Positions 49,501-63,077 of a DNA stretch of 64,000 bases are shown piece by piece (position 1 is the first letter of the stretch; each line of letters starts with the position of its first letter). The position numbers and the translations under genes were made by a program. This DNA is from Puffinus mauretanicus (Eukaryota; Chordata; Aves; Procellariiformes; Procellariidae), in contig JAJKFH010000115.1 of the NCBI GenBank assembly GCA_023333565.1, positions 248,001 to 312,000 on the forward strand, given 5' to 3'. The notes below the pieces were generated by a model. That model was not told the DNA's origin. It made no database searches and was given only the letters and a program-made list of their open reading frames with translations.

Positions 49501-51819
49501 GAACTATCAAAGGAAAAATATGACTATGAGATCACGGCCTCAAGCTTTCACAACAGATTACAATTTTATCTCCTAAGCATCAAAGCTCTTCACTGAGAAG
49601 AATGAATATGAGAAGAAATAAGCAGGATGAACTTCCAGTTATGTTTGAAAGTGCATTTGCAGCTAAGAACTACGTCAAAAGCAGAAGTTATTAGCCAGAG
49701 TTCGTTCAAAGAAGGAACTGGATATGAAAAGGTTCTGAAACCTCTACTGACATAGTTTTTTCATGTGCAAATTAAATACTTAACAGTCTTCTGAAGTTTA
49801 TTGCTCAGGTAGATGGTTTTAAACAGAATTGAGGCAAAAGATTTTAAGCAATTATAATTGAACCAGAATTTTAAGTAGAAATAGGATCTTTTGAAAACTT
49901 CTGAGTCTTTACAAACATCCAGAAATAATATCTGGTCTTGCTTTGTTCAAGTTCTTATGTCACTTTTTAACAACTCTTCGGAAAACCTCTCTAAAGGAAC
50001 ACAGAAATGTAATGTAAATATCCTGCCATATAATTTGCTTGTCTATTACATATGACAGTGGTCAGTTAATATACTATAATCTTCAAAAATCTCTATCTAT
50101 TTTAGGATGTACTTAATTAAATTTAATATTTAATTTTAGGATATATTCATTTCATACTGGAAGCAATCAATATTTTGTCATTAATGTTCCGTCAGAAGAT
50201 TAATGGTTCTACTGGATGTCAATTCTGACTTGTTTTTACTTTATATAAGCATCTTTAATCCACTCCAGTTACTAAAGACAGCTACTGAAAGATCAAACTA
50301 GCTTTCTCAGTAATACTTACTATTGCCAAGAAATATTGACTAGAAACAGGAATAATCTACCAAGATGATGAAAAAATTAAAATATTCGAAATTTGCTCGT
50401 TTCTTCTTTGTATTCCAGGATTCAGAGATACTTGGGTTCCTTAAACACACTTTGTTTAGAAGATTAGCTGTGTATTTACAGCTATTGCCCCCTTAAAACT
50501 GACTACCTATATTGAAAAAGACAATAATTAGATAGTAATACGAATCTGGAAGTTTCCATATAAATTGAAGAACAGTAAGTACCTATAGTTCCAGATCAGA
50601 GCACCAAAATACCTGAATGTGCTTCATGTTCATGAATTTAGTCCAGTCTTTACCTCAGAAACACTGGCCGGGCAAGAAAAATGAGATTTTTCCCAACACT
50701 TTTGTTTCTTCTCTCTGGGTCAATACTGGTTGCCATTTCAGACTGACTGAGAGAGGAAATTTCAGAATCAAGATCCTTTACAGAACTATGTTTCACGAGC
50801 CTTTTCTTTGCCTAAGCAGGTGACAGTGTTTCTGCTAGGATGAAGCGTGGTGCAGAGCAGAGACAGCAGCGTAGAACAGAGACACAGCAGCTTGCATAAT
50901 TTCAGGTTTCATAAAGCTAAACTATGTGAACAAAGGTCACAGCGTGGACAACTTTCATGTGCTCATGACATTAAACAGTATTAATTGACAAGAAGTAAAC
51001 AAAGTTCTGTAGCAGTTTCTAGAGAGCTTTTATGGGTTTCTCTATAGAAGCTGTGAATAACTTAACATCTTAACTTAGAAAACAGCCTGGATCAGAGAAA
51101 CACAGCTCACAAGCAAAAGAGATTACTATAATAATTTCAAATATAAGAGAAATGCAGTCTCTGCCTTTGGAGAGATAATCATAAATCCTGAAATTAAAAA
51201 TGCCACAGGCTCCTAAGTTCAGAACAACTGCAAGAGGCAAAAAGCCCTGTCTCTTCTTTGAAACAATCTTATACAATCAAGAAATCAAATGGGAGAGAAG
51301 AAAAGCACTAAAATTAAGACTTGTAGCAAACAAGATTTATGGAACTGAGAAAATCCCAAATTTACTCTGGGTTTGGTAATGCTTGTTTGATCTACACATA
51401 AACTATACTTAAGAGATGACTTGCTACAGATCTTTACATCAGAAAGTTATCACCCATACAGTAGTAGTCACAGACTACTACATAGAATATTTTAGTATAT
51501 GTTTCAGCTAAACAGTAGTAGTCAGTAGGCAATATTAAGATACTGTTCTGTTGTCAAAAACTGGGCACAATTTTTAAGTATACTGCTTGCTTCTACCCTG
51601 GTGACATCTGGAATCATACAGAAGTACACCTGCCTAAATATTTACAGTAATTATAGTAGAAGTGTCTGAAACATGATTATCATTAAGTGACTAGTTAAAC
51701 CACCCCAGTGAAGTCTTGTCATCTTCAGGAATGTTCATTTAAATATACTTATGATAGAAACAACAAGTCAAGCGGTAAAGTTAGCATTCTATGATTCCTA
51801 AATCAGAAAAAAAACTTAC
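43524..51819 (-). other. RELCH: RELCH intron 2 (8.3 kb), no recognised content
   Basis: AT-rich intron between exons 2 and 3. I saw no transposon, RNA gene or second gene. Open frames of up to 97 codons occur on both strands (for example 45030-45323 plus) but lack splice context or recognisable sequence. Low-complexity spots include A-runs near 45509-45530 and a T-rich stretch at 43796-43809. Confidence 0.8.
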
Positions 51820-51909
51820 CTGCTACTCTTTCGTCCGTTTCCCTATTGCCATCATCAGAGTATCTTGCAAAATCTAAGGAATCAAGAGTACTGATGCTTC
51901 CAGCACGAT
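51820..51909 (-). CDS. RELCH: RELCH exon 2 (N-terminal serine/acidic segment)
   Basis: The 90-nt exon has phase 1 at both ends. Read on minus, it follows an acceptor ending TTAAG and starts with two bases completing a codon, then encodes RAGSISTLDSLDFARYSDDG followed by NRETDERVA. The donor is gtaagt at 51819-51814. The segment matches the region just after the GC-rich first exon of vertebrate RELCH. It is the rightmost RELCH exon in the window; no GC-rich exon 1 with the expected first-exon coding sequence was seen up to 64000. It is likely an unstructured, phosphorylatable stretch leading into the first coiled coil. Confidence 0.93.
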
Positions 51910-52656
51910 CTTAAGAGGGACAAAAAAAAAAAAAAAGATATCAGTAAAAATCCTGAAGAGTTGACTGGCTTTGATAGAGAAAGTCAAAACACCTTCTCAT
52001 TTCAGAAACTATAAATCAAAGGCTAAGTAAGTGTTCTGCAAGACTGAAATTTTACTGCATTTTCTAAAAGTCTGTCTCTAGTAAGGAGTACGTCAGTAAA
52101 TTTGAAAAAATACAGCGTTACAGCAAGTTCAATGAACAGACACTGTAAGAAATTCACCCTTGCTCTCCCCAAAAGGTGGCATTTCTACCCTGTCGACAGC
52201 AGACGAGGAGCAGTGCAGTGTAGCGCTTCCCCTTTTCCATACAGGCCAGGGACCTTTGCTTGGACATGCAGGTGAGCACGCACAAGAAACCAAACAAATA
52301 CAAACTCTTCTGCAGCAAGTTTCAAGCAGTTCTGTTCCCATTTCACAGAAACCTGCAACTGCCCCAAATATGCTACTTCCTTTTCCCTTTTTTAGTATTT
52401 TAAGGTATGTTAATGTGACCAAATACTTTTCTACATATGTCTTGATCTAGCCATTAACTTCAGTACATACCCACTTAATACAAGATTTACTAAGGAACAC
52501 ATTACCTAGCAAAATTAAAGCAAAGCAAGTACAGTTCATGCTATTGCAGGTATAATATTCACACTCTAGAATTCAATTATTAATAAAAAAAAACATTCAA
52601 GAAATTCAGTAACCAGCATAAGGTTTTGATCTGACCTTGACATTTTTCATTTCGGA

Positions 52657-52675
52657 GGGCGGGGGTGGGTGGGGG
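52657..52675 (+). other. G-quadruplex motif
   Basis: Four G-runs of 3, 5, 3 and 5 are separated by single-base loops (C, T, T), followed by GG at 52677-52678. This fits the strictest intramolecular G-quadruplex pattern. It is on plus, that is the template strand of RELCH, about 750 nt upstream of exon 2. Confidence 0.88.
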
Positions 52676-53620
52676 TGGTGTGCATGTCAAACAAAATTTA
52701 GTTTTGATAATTTCAATTCTGTTGACGCACACATTCACATTTTTATTAGAAAAATGTGCAACGAAATTACTCGGTGACAGAACCCAAAATAAACAGAACA
52801 TGTTCCCAACACAATTGAACATGAAGAAATTATATTAAGTAACTTAGTATCTTTCCCCTCCTTTTGAAATTAGTTTCTAGGTAGCACTTCAGAAATAATT
52901 TTAATTACAGTAGAGCTGTTGTCACATTAAGAAAGAACAAATTCCACAGGGCTGTCAAAAAACCTCATAACTGTCAGTGGCAACAGAAGCAATTTCATCA
53001 CTTGTCAGTCAAATTCTGCCGTGACTAACATCACAGAAAGTATTTAAATCCCCCCCCAATTCTGCATTATGTCAAAAAAAAAAAAAAGAATCTATTAATG
53101 AGTTTCTTTTTTGTATGTTTGAGCCTAAGTTGTCCCTTAAGGTCTTGTGACACCCCCTCCACATACAGGCCAGCACTAGACTGAAACAAGAGCACCTGGA
53201 TTGAGACTGATTAAAGCATCTACACTCACTTGAAAAGCTATAAAGAATACTAAATTTGCCAACTCTAGCCGAGTTACACAGTACCAAAAACTAAAGTGCC
53301 TGGCAACCCTAACTTGTCTGTTTTATGGACATAAAGTATACAGTTTATATTTAACCACAATATTTTTTTCCATGACTGTGCTTTGTCATCCAGGCAATGA
53401 AACAGACTATTGCTCCTCAATGAGTCTCTACTCAGTATTTAGTTTTAAAACTCACTGTTCATTTGCAGGTTCTGGTCTTATCTACTGCATTTTTTCCAGA
53501 CGTTAATCTGATTTAATAATTCTCTCTAGGCTGTTCTATAGCACTTAGCAGCATAGTACAAGCTCTTCTTTTTACAGCGTCTTTGCAAAATGGACTGTTG
53601 TGAAAATAAACCAGATTTTA

Positions 53621-53793
53621 GAATCATAGAATAGTTTCAGTTGGAAGGGATCTTTAAAGGTCATCTAGTCCAACTCCCCTGCTGTGGGCAGGGACATCTT
53701 CAACTAGATCAGAGCCCCATCTAACCTGACCCTGAACGTTTCAAAGGATGGGGCATCTACCACCTCTCTGGGCAACCTGTTCCAGTGTTTCAC
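53621..53793 (-). mobile_element. CR1 LINE copy 3, short 3' fragment
   Basis: This is about 170 nt of the CR1 3' end on minus, in the same orientation as RELCH, within intron 1 about 1.7 kb upstream of exon 2. On plus it starts AGAATCATAGAATAGTTTCA and contains AAAGGTCATCTAGTCCAACT and CTCTGGGCAACCTGTTCCAG, all hallmarks of avian CR1 tails. No coding capacity remains. Confidence 0.93.
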
Positions 53794-54275
53794 TTTTATA
53801 TATGGGGAACCACATTTAGAGTGGTTAAGTTCAACAGTAAACATCAATTTTGGATGCACAGCATGAAAGTATTCAGAGATGACTTTTCAAAACACCTAAC
53901 ACCTTGTTCAGTAAGTACTGCTCCAAGTACTTCATTGGGAGCTCCAAGATCATTTTTTGGAATCAAATTTAAGACTCAAGTTAAAGAAACAGACAACATT
54001 CAAATAGAGATCTCAATGAAAAGCTAATGTTTAAGAAAAGTGACCCAGTCTCATATATAGCATCAGTATGGCAAAAGCAGAAATACAACTCTGTTTCCTC
54101 CTGCAGTCTTGCCATGTTCACAGATCAATTTTCTGTTTCTCTTATGAAGCAGGTAACATGAAAGAAACAATGCTCAAATTTTCAGGAGAGGTCAACCACA
54201 TCGTAATTATTGAAGCCATAAGCAACAAAACCTTTTTCATATGACTAGTGGCACGCTTTAGAGGCAAAGGCTCCT

Positions 54276-54285
54276 CCCCCCCCCC
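54276..54285. repeat. C10 homopolymer
   Basis: Ten consecutive C within a pyrimidine-rich stretch in RELCH intron 1. Other C8 runs occur near 20741-20750 and 53050-53057. Confidence 0.85.
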
Positions 54286-55149
54286 AACTGATACAAGAAA
54301 TTCAGCCATAAAACACAAACTTATTGAAAAAAAACAGTTGTCTAGAAAAAAGCATGGGGTAATCAAAGTCTATATATCAGTATGTACACAACAGAAGCCA
54401 TTTAAGAGCATATCAGCAACTGTAAATCCAACAATTCACAGTTCCCAACCAGTGAATATCAATCAGTTTTACAACCTTAACAAAATAAACTGAAATAAAT
54501 TAAATAAAACCAAGGGTTTTAATGATTTTAACACCCAGAAACTGCCTTAAGCACCACATCTACATGCACAGCAGCAATTTGTAAGGTTGAAACTTGTACG
54601 TTCACCATTTAGATTTCTCCTTATCATTACAGTGTTCATGACAACAGCAAACATCTGACACACACTTTACGTACGTTGGCATTATAAAGAGACACAAATA
54701 TCTGGATTCAGATTGATTAAACCAAACGGAGATGCGTTGAGGAACACCAGCCTCATGGCCTGCTTCCTGCTACCATTATTTCCCTCTCCAAGTAATGCTG
54801 ATCTTCCTTCCCTTACAAAAGTATCTGCCCCAGTTATCATCATCGTCTGTCATTACTAAACCAAGCCAATTTGGGTGCTAGAAGACATTATGTCCAGTGT
54901 TCAACCTGAAGATAAGGTTTAAAATGAAAACTGACTTTACGTATCGCATTGGTGGAACCTGAATCTACACAGAGAACTGTGTACAGCTATCCAAATAAAT
55001 GCTAAAGGAAATGAAACAGCAACAGACACAACTGTATACACACACAGGCTGAACAGTATCTTCTCAATTGAGTGTCCCACTAGATGATATATATTGCAGA
55101 ACTCAATCAAGTTGGGACATTATAGCTTCCATAGCACAACTCAAACTAA

Positions 55150-56350
55150 ATGGTTAGCTTGAATAATGTAACAAGACTTCTACCTCTACTTTGCTATAGA
55201 ATACTGCCCTTAAAATATGTGGTGTGGCTACAGAAGTGGTTCCTGCTGTTAAGGTAAGAGGCCACCAGTGCTGAAGCACTTCAGCTGAGACATCCCCTAG
55301 CCAAACTGGCTCCACAGGCATCAATGAATCATCAGTGCTAAGTTTATACCCTGCCAAAGCCCCAGCTACAGGGAAAACCCAGTCACAGACACTGTTGCAG
55401 TGCCACAGCTCCCACTGAAGCAAGTGTTTCAAGCAGAAGGAAAGGAAGCAATGGGGAGCTGCTCCCTCTGCCTTCAGTGCTGGTGCAGCTACTTGTTTCT
55501 GCTACCCACCTGGAAAGACAGGCTTCCACCACAGCCAGGCTGGATGAGGTCCAAATGGCAGCCCTTGCACTCATACTGCAAAGCTTGTAGTGCCACATGG
55601 CCCCTGCCTGCTTCGGCTACACCACAGCCTCTGCCCCGAGGCACAGCCAAGGCTGAGGGGAGGGCGGGCAGCAAAGGGACCTGCTGCTTCTATCAAATGC
55701 CACGGCAGCACTAGTGACCTGGATCTTGCCCTGCTGGGACTGGGCGAGATGAATTTTGGAGGCGTTATTGCACAACATATTGAAACTTCTCAAGGAACAG
55801 ATACAAGCACTGTACGGGAACTTAGACAGTGGGTTTAAAGAGCAAAGAGGGATTTCTGATAGAGCCTACTGAGGTATCAACCATGGGATAACAAGGTGAG
55901 AAGAGAAAGCTAAATGAGACAGTTAACTGAAAATATCGCCCAGGAAGGTGAGGACTGGCAAACCTGCCAGATATATCATCAACAGTAGAGTCATGGCACA
56001 CATGCGCTGCCTGGCAGGGCTGTGCTGAAGGCTGCTCAAAGCTGAACAGTGGCAGGCCTGCCCCATTGCCTCACCTACCTGAAGTGCCACATGGGGGTAA
56101 CTGTATCTGTTGCCTCACTCGCTGTCTTTGTAAGAAGTCATCAGTGGAGGTTTACCTCCTAAGACTAATGCCATTACCCAGAAAATTACGGAATAACATC
56201 TTATAACCCCAAATTTACCCTTCCATAAAGAATGCACCTGCTCAGCAAAGGATGACAGGGTGAAAATGGTACCTCCCTGCTGGCAATGCCACAGCCTCAT
56301 TCACCAGGAAAATGAGCAGGGCTGTTTGAAGGAGGGGAATTGGCAAGGGA
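55150..56350. other. Unidentified GC-richer block in intron 1
   Basis: This block of about 1.2 kb has visibly higher GC than its surroundings, with overlapping short open frames on both strands (92 codons on minus at 55154-55432, 104 codons on plus at 55400-55714). CpG pairs are few, so it does not look like a CpG-island promoter, and it has none of the coding sequence expected of RELCH exon 1. It may be an old retroelement or LTR remnant, but I do not recognise the sequence. Confidence 0.4.
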
Positions 56351-59300
56351 AGGGCTGTGCTCAGCCACGTAATTCACCTGAGGAATGTGAAACATCACCA
56401 TTTTTCTGAGGTACAAATAGTTGTACTCCAGTACACTGAGTGGAAGTATTTCAACTAAAGCATTCAGAAAAGAGAACTACTTTCTGAACTGAAAGGGGAA
56501 GAGAAAAAAGAAAAAATAAATTTGTTTTAGGAAAACAATGTATATTTCTTCACTTATTTTTTTTATTAAAAAATAAAAATCTTAGGTTTAAGTTATTTGG
56601 CAAAGAATAATCAAAGCAGAATCTTGCAGGGGGAAACCGCTGAAAAGGAGAAGTACGCTTTGGCTGAATTCTGTTTTTTTTCTAGGAAAAAACCCAATGT
56701 AATTACAGCTGTATGCGAGAGAATTCAAGCAAAATTTTCTGAGACATTCTTTCAGATCTATGAAAAGTGAAAAGCTAAAAAAGCCCCCTACTGCAATGTT
56801 TTTCAAGCTACAACCCATGGACTCTTACTAAGACAAGCTTTAAGATAATGAAGGATGCAGTTCCATGTAACTTTAAAAATACACAGAAATTTTTCCTAAT
56901 GAGTTGTGTTATTGTTATGATTAAGCTCTCCCTCTTCCCAATATACACATACAACCCTTCTCGCATGGAGGAACCTCTGACGGAAAGTTTTCCATCCAAA
57001 ACAAAATTATGTCATAAGGACATCAAAGCCGAAACTTTGAGGGGTCTGCAAATCAAAAGTTGGAAAAAAACTTCATATACATCTGGAAAGGACAACAGTA
57101 CAACATATTTTATAGGGTACAGCTTATCTTTACATTTAGGACATCCAACCTAATTTTTAAGTTCAACGAGACACTGGCAAACCAGCAAGTACTCTGATAA
57201 CAGATCCCGATTGAGAAGTTTCCTTAGAAACTATTCAGGTCTGCCACTTTTTTCCTTTTTTCTCTGTGCTACAGGTACAATAAGAGAATGGTTGAAGTTC
57301 AGTCCTAAGGAAATGCAAGTGTATCTGTTTCTGTTGACAGTAAAGAAGTCAGCGAACTAGGTATTTTACCTACCTTAAATATTCAAGACCTAGAGTAAAC
57401 TAGCCCTTAAGGCCACGCAACAGATGTCCTGCTCTCTTCTAGAGATCCTGGTCTGGAAAAGCATGTCCTTGAGTAACTTGCATTTTCAGCTGTCCTGCAC
57501 AATATCACAGGCACAAAATAGCAGAAGCCAAGGAAACTGGGGACAGAGACTAACTGGGAGAAAGAATAAACTTCCTCTTGTATTTACTTGCACGTGCTTA
57601 AGCCCCCGTATCAGTACTGAACTGCACATATGCATATGTGAATAAACCAACTGGCAAGAGGGATAGCATTCACAGAAGATGTGGAATAATGTAAAAGCCT
57701 GAAGAGCTTTAATGGAGTCCTTTCTACATTAAATCACAGAATCAGACATCATTAACACATTAAAAAGTGATCATCAATTCACAGTTTGTATTTGTGGCTG
57801 CATTATCTAGCAACTGAGATAGATATACTGTGCAATACATATGAAGAAATGAATTAAACTATTTAATTCCCCATGAATGATATTGCAAATTTCTTTAAGC
57901 CTTACCAAATTTCACATGACAACTCTGGAGCAATATTACTTTGAGAAATCTTAAACGGCTGCTGCATTTAAAACTTCTGATGTGTTTCAACTTGTTTCAA
58001 GCTTACCAATGCTGGATCAGCCAGCAAAGCAAACTCGATCCATGGCAGCAGATACCTGATCTAGCATAAAACCTTTACGGTAGAAACAGGCTTATGTATC
58101 AATTTTTTAAACCAATTTGAACTTGCAGAGTAAATTTTACCAGATCAACACATTCCACGTCGCTACGGTAACTCTGAGACAGAACTAAGAGCCTTAAAGT
58201 AATTCTTTGCATCAGGCACTAAATTGTAAGCACCTATCAACCTTGTTTGGCAACTGCAAAGTGCCTCTTTTGCTCTCTCCCAGATGTTCTTACTCAATGA
58301 GACCTGCTGAATTTTCAAAGTTGGTATGTTCTGAAAGTAAGTCCTCAGACCATCACCAAATGAAAAGAAAACTAAGTTAAGTAAGGCTACTAGAATAAAA
58401 TTAACTCTCAAGCTGTCAGGGCAATCCACTTACAAATTACTTAGAACAGGCATTCAAGATGATCAGTAACACTAGTCCATGACAGGCAATCCAAACCAGA
58501 TTGAAAACAGATGATCAATACATTTACCTATTTCATATTACTACAAGCTATCAAAATTCATAGGAAGTGTATGACGGTAAAAACCCTAAAGCTACTTGGA
58601 GAAAACTAACCTATGCTTGCTGGCCAAGAACAGATGAAAATAAAAAAAAAAAACGATCACCAGATATGCAAAACAAATACTTTGCAGATACATTGCAGTA
58701 AAAAGATATAACCCTCACTCCCATGACAGGCACACAGCAGAAGCTCATGAGAAAAATGAAATTGCAAGGAGAAAACAGATAGATCTTGCACCCTAGCCCA
58801 GAAATAACACACTCACACTCACTGAATTGGGTTAAGATACAGATGCACCTGAGCTGATCTCATGGAGAGCCATTCCAATAACATACTGCTTTTGTGGGGG
58901 GCTTACTGCGTATACAGTCTCAGGCAGCATCCAAATTAGCGAAGTCTGAAAGAATTAAGCCATCCCTATACAAAGCCAGAATGTTGCTGCAGTGAACACT
59001 GAGGTCCAGGGGCATATGACCTTGGAGAAAGCATCAAACTCAGCCTGGCTCCCTATGTATGTGCTGCAGTGTGCTTAAGCTACGAAAGCTTCCCAAAACA
59101 AAAAAGCTAAGGGAGAAGCATGGCACAGAGGTACTTCTTCCAGCTCAAGACCCCAGCTGGCTTCAGCAGAAATCAGAAAGCATCAACAGCATCAAATTAA
59201 CTCCATATGCTCGATGTTGCAGCACTGCATTTCCCAAAGTGTATCAATTAACTTGCATTACAAGGATTTTTCCATTCTCCACAGTAACCCAGCGTTCTGT

Positions 59301-59582
59301 TATATTCTCTGACACCAAGCAAAATTATATCAATCTAGTTCTTAAATGGCTGTCTTTGCTGAGGGACTGCTTGAAGGGTATAGATAATACCCATCTTAAT
59401 TGTCAAGCATTGTATTCTCTCAGTTTTCTCCATATTTCAATTCTAGTATGTTCCCTTTTCCCCAATTTCTACGTTTATCTCAGAACAGTAGTAAATTTTC
59501 CAGTTAAGTTTTAACAATGTGGATTCTATAAAGAATTAAAAAATATATTAAAAAAAATACTAAAAACTAGCAACTAGAGACC

Positions 59583-59999
59583 AAAGCATCTCTCCTATGA
59601 GGACAGGCTGAGAGAGCTGGGACTGTTCAGCCTGGAGAAGAGCAGGCTCAGGGGCGATCTCATGAATGTGTATAAATATGTGAAGGGAGGGTGCACAGAA
59701 GATGGAGCCAGGCTCTTCTCAGTGCTGCCCAGTGACAGGACCAGAGGTAGTGGGAACAAACTGAAACACAGGGGGATCCCTCTGAACATCAGGAAACACT
59801 TTTTCACTGTGAGGGTGACCGAGCACTGGCACAGGTTGCCCAGAGGGGTGGTGGAGTCTCCATCCTTGGAGATATTTAACAGCCGTCTCGACATGGTTCT
59901 GGGCAACCAGCTGTAGGTGGCCCTGCTTGAGCAGGGAGGTTGGACCAGATGACCTCCAGAGGTCCCTTCCCACCTCAACCATGCTGTGATTCTGTGATT
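59583..59999 (+). mobile_element. CR1 LINE copy 4, 3' fragment
   Basis: This is about 417 nt of the CR1 3' part on plus, antisense to RELCH, in intron 1. It contains the end of the coding region ([19 protein letters not shown] at 59620-59664) with an 84-codon open remnant at 59662-59916, then GGACCAGATGACCTCCAGAG, and a clean terminal CTGTGATTCTGTGATT at 59984-59999. The clean 3' terminus and better preserved sequence suggest it is younger than the copy at 16885-18529. It has no 5' part or catalytic domain. Confidence 0.94.
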
Positions 60000-62900
60000 A
60001 TTTTTGCCATGATTTCTCTTACTCCAACAGTTTTGTCAAATGAAAAACAGCTGATAGCTCTCTCTCCCCTCCAACACCAAACAAAGATGAAAAAATACTT
60101 GTTATATAAATAAGAAATTCTTATTCTGTGAGTTTTTACGTAATAGTATTTCCTTCAATTCAACAGCAAAGTAATCAGTTGCATCACCATCATGCAGCAT
60201 TATACTGCAGGAAGGGAGGAAGTAAATTGCCTCTCCCCTATGGTGCACCAGGGGAAAGAGTTCAGCATTTCTCAAGGGCTTTTTCAGCTTGGTCTGTCTT
60301 TTAAAAAAAAAAAAATCTTTACAAATTTTTTTAACTTTTCATCCAACAAACTCAATATACTTTGTGCCATGTCTCAGGCACGTGCATCATAAATAAAAAT
60401 ACAACCTTTACTGAGTCAAAGTTTTAGCCTATGCTAGAGGAGAATTCAGCGCAATTTCTCAAACCTGCATCTTTACAATACACCAGAAAACCAAATATAA
60501 TTAATACATTGAAGATAAAGAGTTATAACTTTGAACACACAGCAGCATAAGGTTTTATGACTTATCTTTATATACTGATAGGAAAGAGACTTGTGATGCT
60601 ATATTTTAAATAGTTCCATAAATATAGACATTACCTAACTCAGAATTTGTAACAAATCTTAGTTTAGTTTGAAAGTATGAGAATTTCCTGAAAAAGATTC
60701 ATTTTCCATATTTTCATTAATTCTCAGTTTATAGAAAGTAGAAGTCCAGTACAAATTTTAAGCTGCACATAGAGCAGCTTCCAACGCAGCTGATATTGAT
60801 ACCTACTTGATCATGACTTGCTTGCAAATACTAGACAAATCTTTTTATATCAGGAAATGAATCTCGTATAAAATTTCCAGCAAGCACTCTCTCAGCTGAA
60901 CAGAATTTATGAGTCACATCTTCAGTCAAGAAAAAGATAGTTCTCAAAGGAAGAAAAGCTACAGGAAACTCGATATAACTTATATGGAATTGAAATTATG
61001 TACAGGGGAGCTTAAAGAAGCTTCCAATGGTTCGTTCTGAAATGCAAAGCTCTAGCTAATCTTATTGCTGTTTCCCTTCTTCTCTCTCTGCACCCCCCCA
61101 CCCCCATCTCTCCTTTCCCTAACAGCAAAACTGTCAGAAGGAATCGTGTGCTGCTTCAGCACAAAGCCTGCTCTGAAGCTTTCAACCAAGGCATGGTTAA
61201 ACTCACACATAACTGAACTAGCTACATATATATAGAGGTTCACTTCTGTCTTCGCCAACATAGAAAAGTAACAGTAACTCTGGCGCAGAACAGAGCAGAA
61301 AGTCAGGACTAGAGCAGCTACATTCCCCATAGCATATCTGTAAACATCCTGAGAGAACAAGAACATGCAAATAAATTACTACAAGGTAAAATATAACATG
61401 GACATATGGTACACTTGCTACTCAGTGATAACTTGGTATTTGCCTGTCTAGTACCAATGGCTACCAGTCTGTCTTTCTTTGCCCATCAATGTCATGCTTA
61501 TCTCATGCTACTTTATCCTGTTTTTTCTTTGTGTAGTTATACCCTTATGGGGACTAACCTGTCTTCTGAACTATCAACCATTACATCCCAAATCACCCCA
61601 ACACAGATATCAGCCAAAGCTTAAACTATCCACTCATTCATCGGAAACAGCTTCCAGCAGACCTGGTTTCGCTCATTTGACAACTCCAACAGTTACAGAA
61701 GTCTTAAACTAAGAAGCTCTTAAGCTATGAAGTGCATCTCACTGAAAACTTTTTAGGAATACCAGTGTCGGTAAAATGGAGGGGGGGTTTAAAGCAGTCA
61801 CAACTGGAGAAAGTTCACCTGGCTTCTCTATCAGTAAAGCCAACATCAGAGCACTATGAAACCTCTCAGGTTTCATCCAGGCATTACTGTTTTCTGCAGG
61901 GAACTCAGCTCCCCTTTCCTTCAGCATTACATACAAACCTGTTACTCTTTCAACTGTTTTCTATACTTCTTTTAAAGAGACAGCATTCAGTTTCTCCCAT
62001 CTGCTGATACTAGCAGCTTTGATTATTTATTTATCTGCACCTTTCCATCCTGTCCTTACTAAGAGGAGCACCTTTCCCAAATCAGGTAGTAAAACCACTG
62101 TCTTACAAGTCATCATTCCACCTCACAGCACCTGGAGAGGTAGCAAACAAGACTACATATTTTTTGCTTACTTTCATAAAGTAACAAACAAAAGACTTCA
62201 GCTGACAACAATAAAACACCTAACAAACAAAGAACTAGTCATGAGAACAACAGAATTTTTTTGTCTTCTTCCCAATTTCCTATCTTATTTAGACTGCCAT
62301 TTAGGCTGAGATATAATGAACTGTTTTGAGGTAGCCCTGTTCTGCTGTACATTCATACAAAACAAAAATCTGGTGAAACACTGATCATGACAAGGGCCTG
62401 CACATAGTCACAATGTCTGTAACTCACGATTGAGAGCTGTTACCAAGACACCCCTTTCTCACAAAAGCATAATCAATATGCTCTTCCCATGTGGCTTTTT
62501 CCAGTAGGACCCATCTGAATTTCAAAGGCTACACGCAAAAACAGAGAGACACTTCACAATATCTGAAACAAACAAACAAAAAATTTCCCAAATCGTAAGC
62601 AAAGCCAGGAGCTTACTATGAAGAAGCAGCAATACTTTATATTTTTGTACTCACAGATTAGCTTAATATAACTGGAATCAAGTCCCCAGAAAGTTATAAA
62701 CAACTTTATTTTGGAAATAACTAGAAACAAATAATCTGAAAAATATAAATGTTCAAACCCTTCTTTATGATTTTCATTAAGGCTATTTCAAATTTTGAGA
62801 ATGTTAAGCTTCTGTAGCCATAAAGAAAAAATAAATGGCAGATTTTAAGACTAAAGCTAGTTCTAATAGTGTAAGCTGCATCCCTTCAGGGAAGGGCATT

Positions 62901-63077
62901 CGCCAAGCATAGCAATCGAAGGGCATCATATCAATCTCATTAAAAAACTAAAAGGTTTCTTCACCCACTATGCTCAAGCTTGAATTATGGTCACATGTAT
63001 ATACAGGAAAACATGTGAGGTTCAGGCACAGGTATGAGACATTTGAGCCACAGTTTTATTTCTAAATTTCAAGTGTC

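Larger units (their letters stand above)
140..51909 (-). other. RELCH: RELCH gene, internal part (exons 2-24, both ends outside)
   Basis: This span holds 24 coding exons of RELCH on the minus strand, with gene start to the right and gene end to the left of the window. The identification rests on long stretches closely matching my memory of the human protein, for example the LisH exon (43064-43177) and the HEAT exons (14979-15119, 14140-14304). All junctions use GT donors and AG acceptors, and all phases agree, giving 2603 nt of open coding sequence per transcript. From the literature: RELCH (KIAA1468) binds GTP-bound RAB11 and the sterol carrier OSBP, and promotes non-vesicular cholesterol transfer from recycling endosomes to the trans-Golgi network. 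In mammals PIGN lies head-to-head upstream and TNFRSF11A downstream; neither is visible here. Exon numbers assume that only one exon, coding about 170 residues, lies upstream. Confidence 0.96.

Noticed and set aside
55400..55714. A 104-codon plus-strand frame in the GC-richer block
   Set aside because: It overlaps equally long frames on the other strand, is low in complexity (Gln/Pro/Cys/Ala-rich) and has no recognisable similarity; kept only as an unidentified block.
59059..59514. A 151-codon plus-strand open frame just before CR1 copy 4
   Set aside because: It is the longest non-transposon frame in intron 1, but it shows no recognisable domain, no splice context and an ordinary composition; it is most likely chance.
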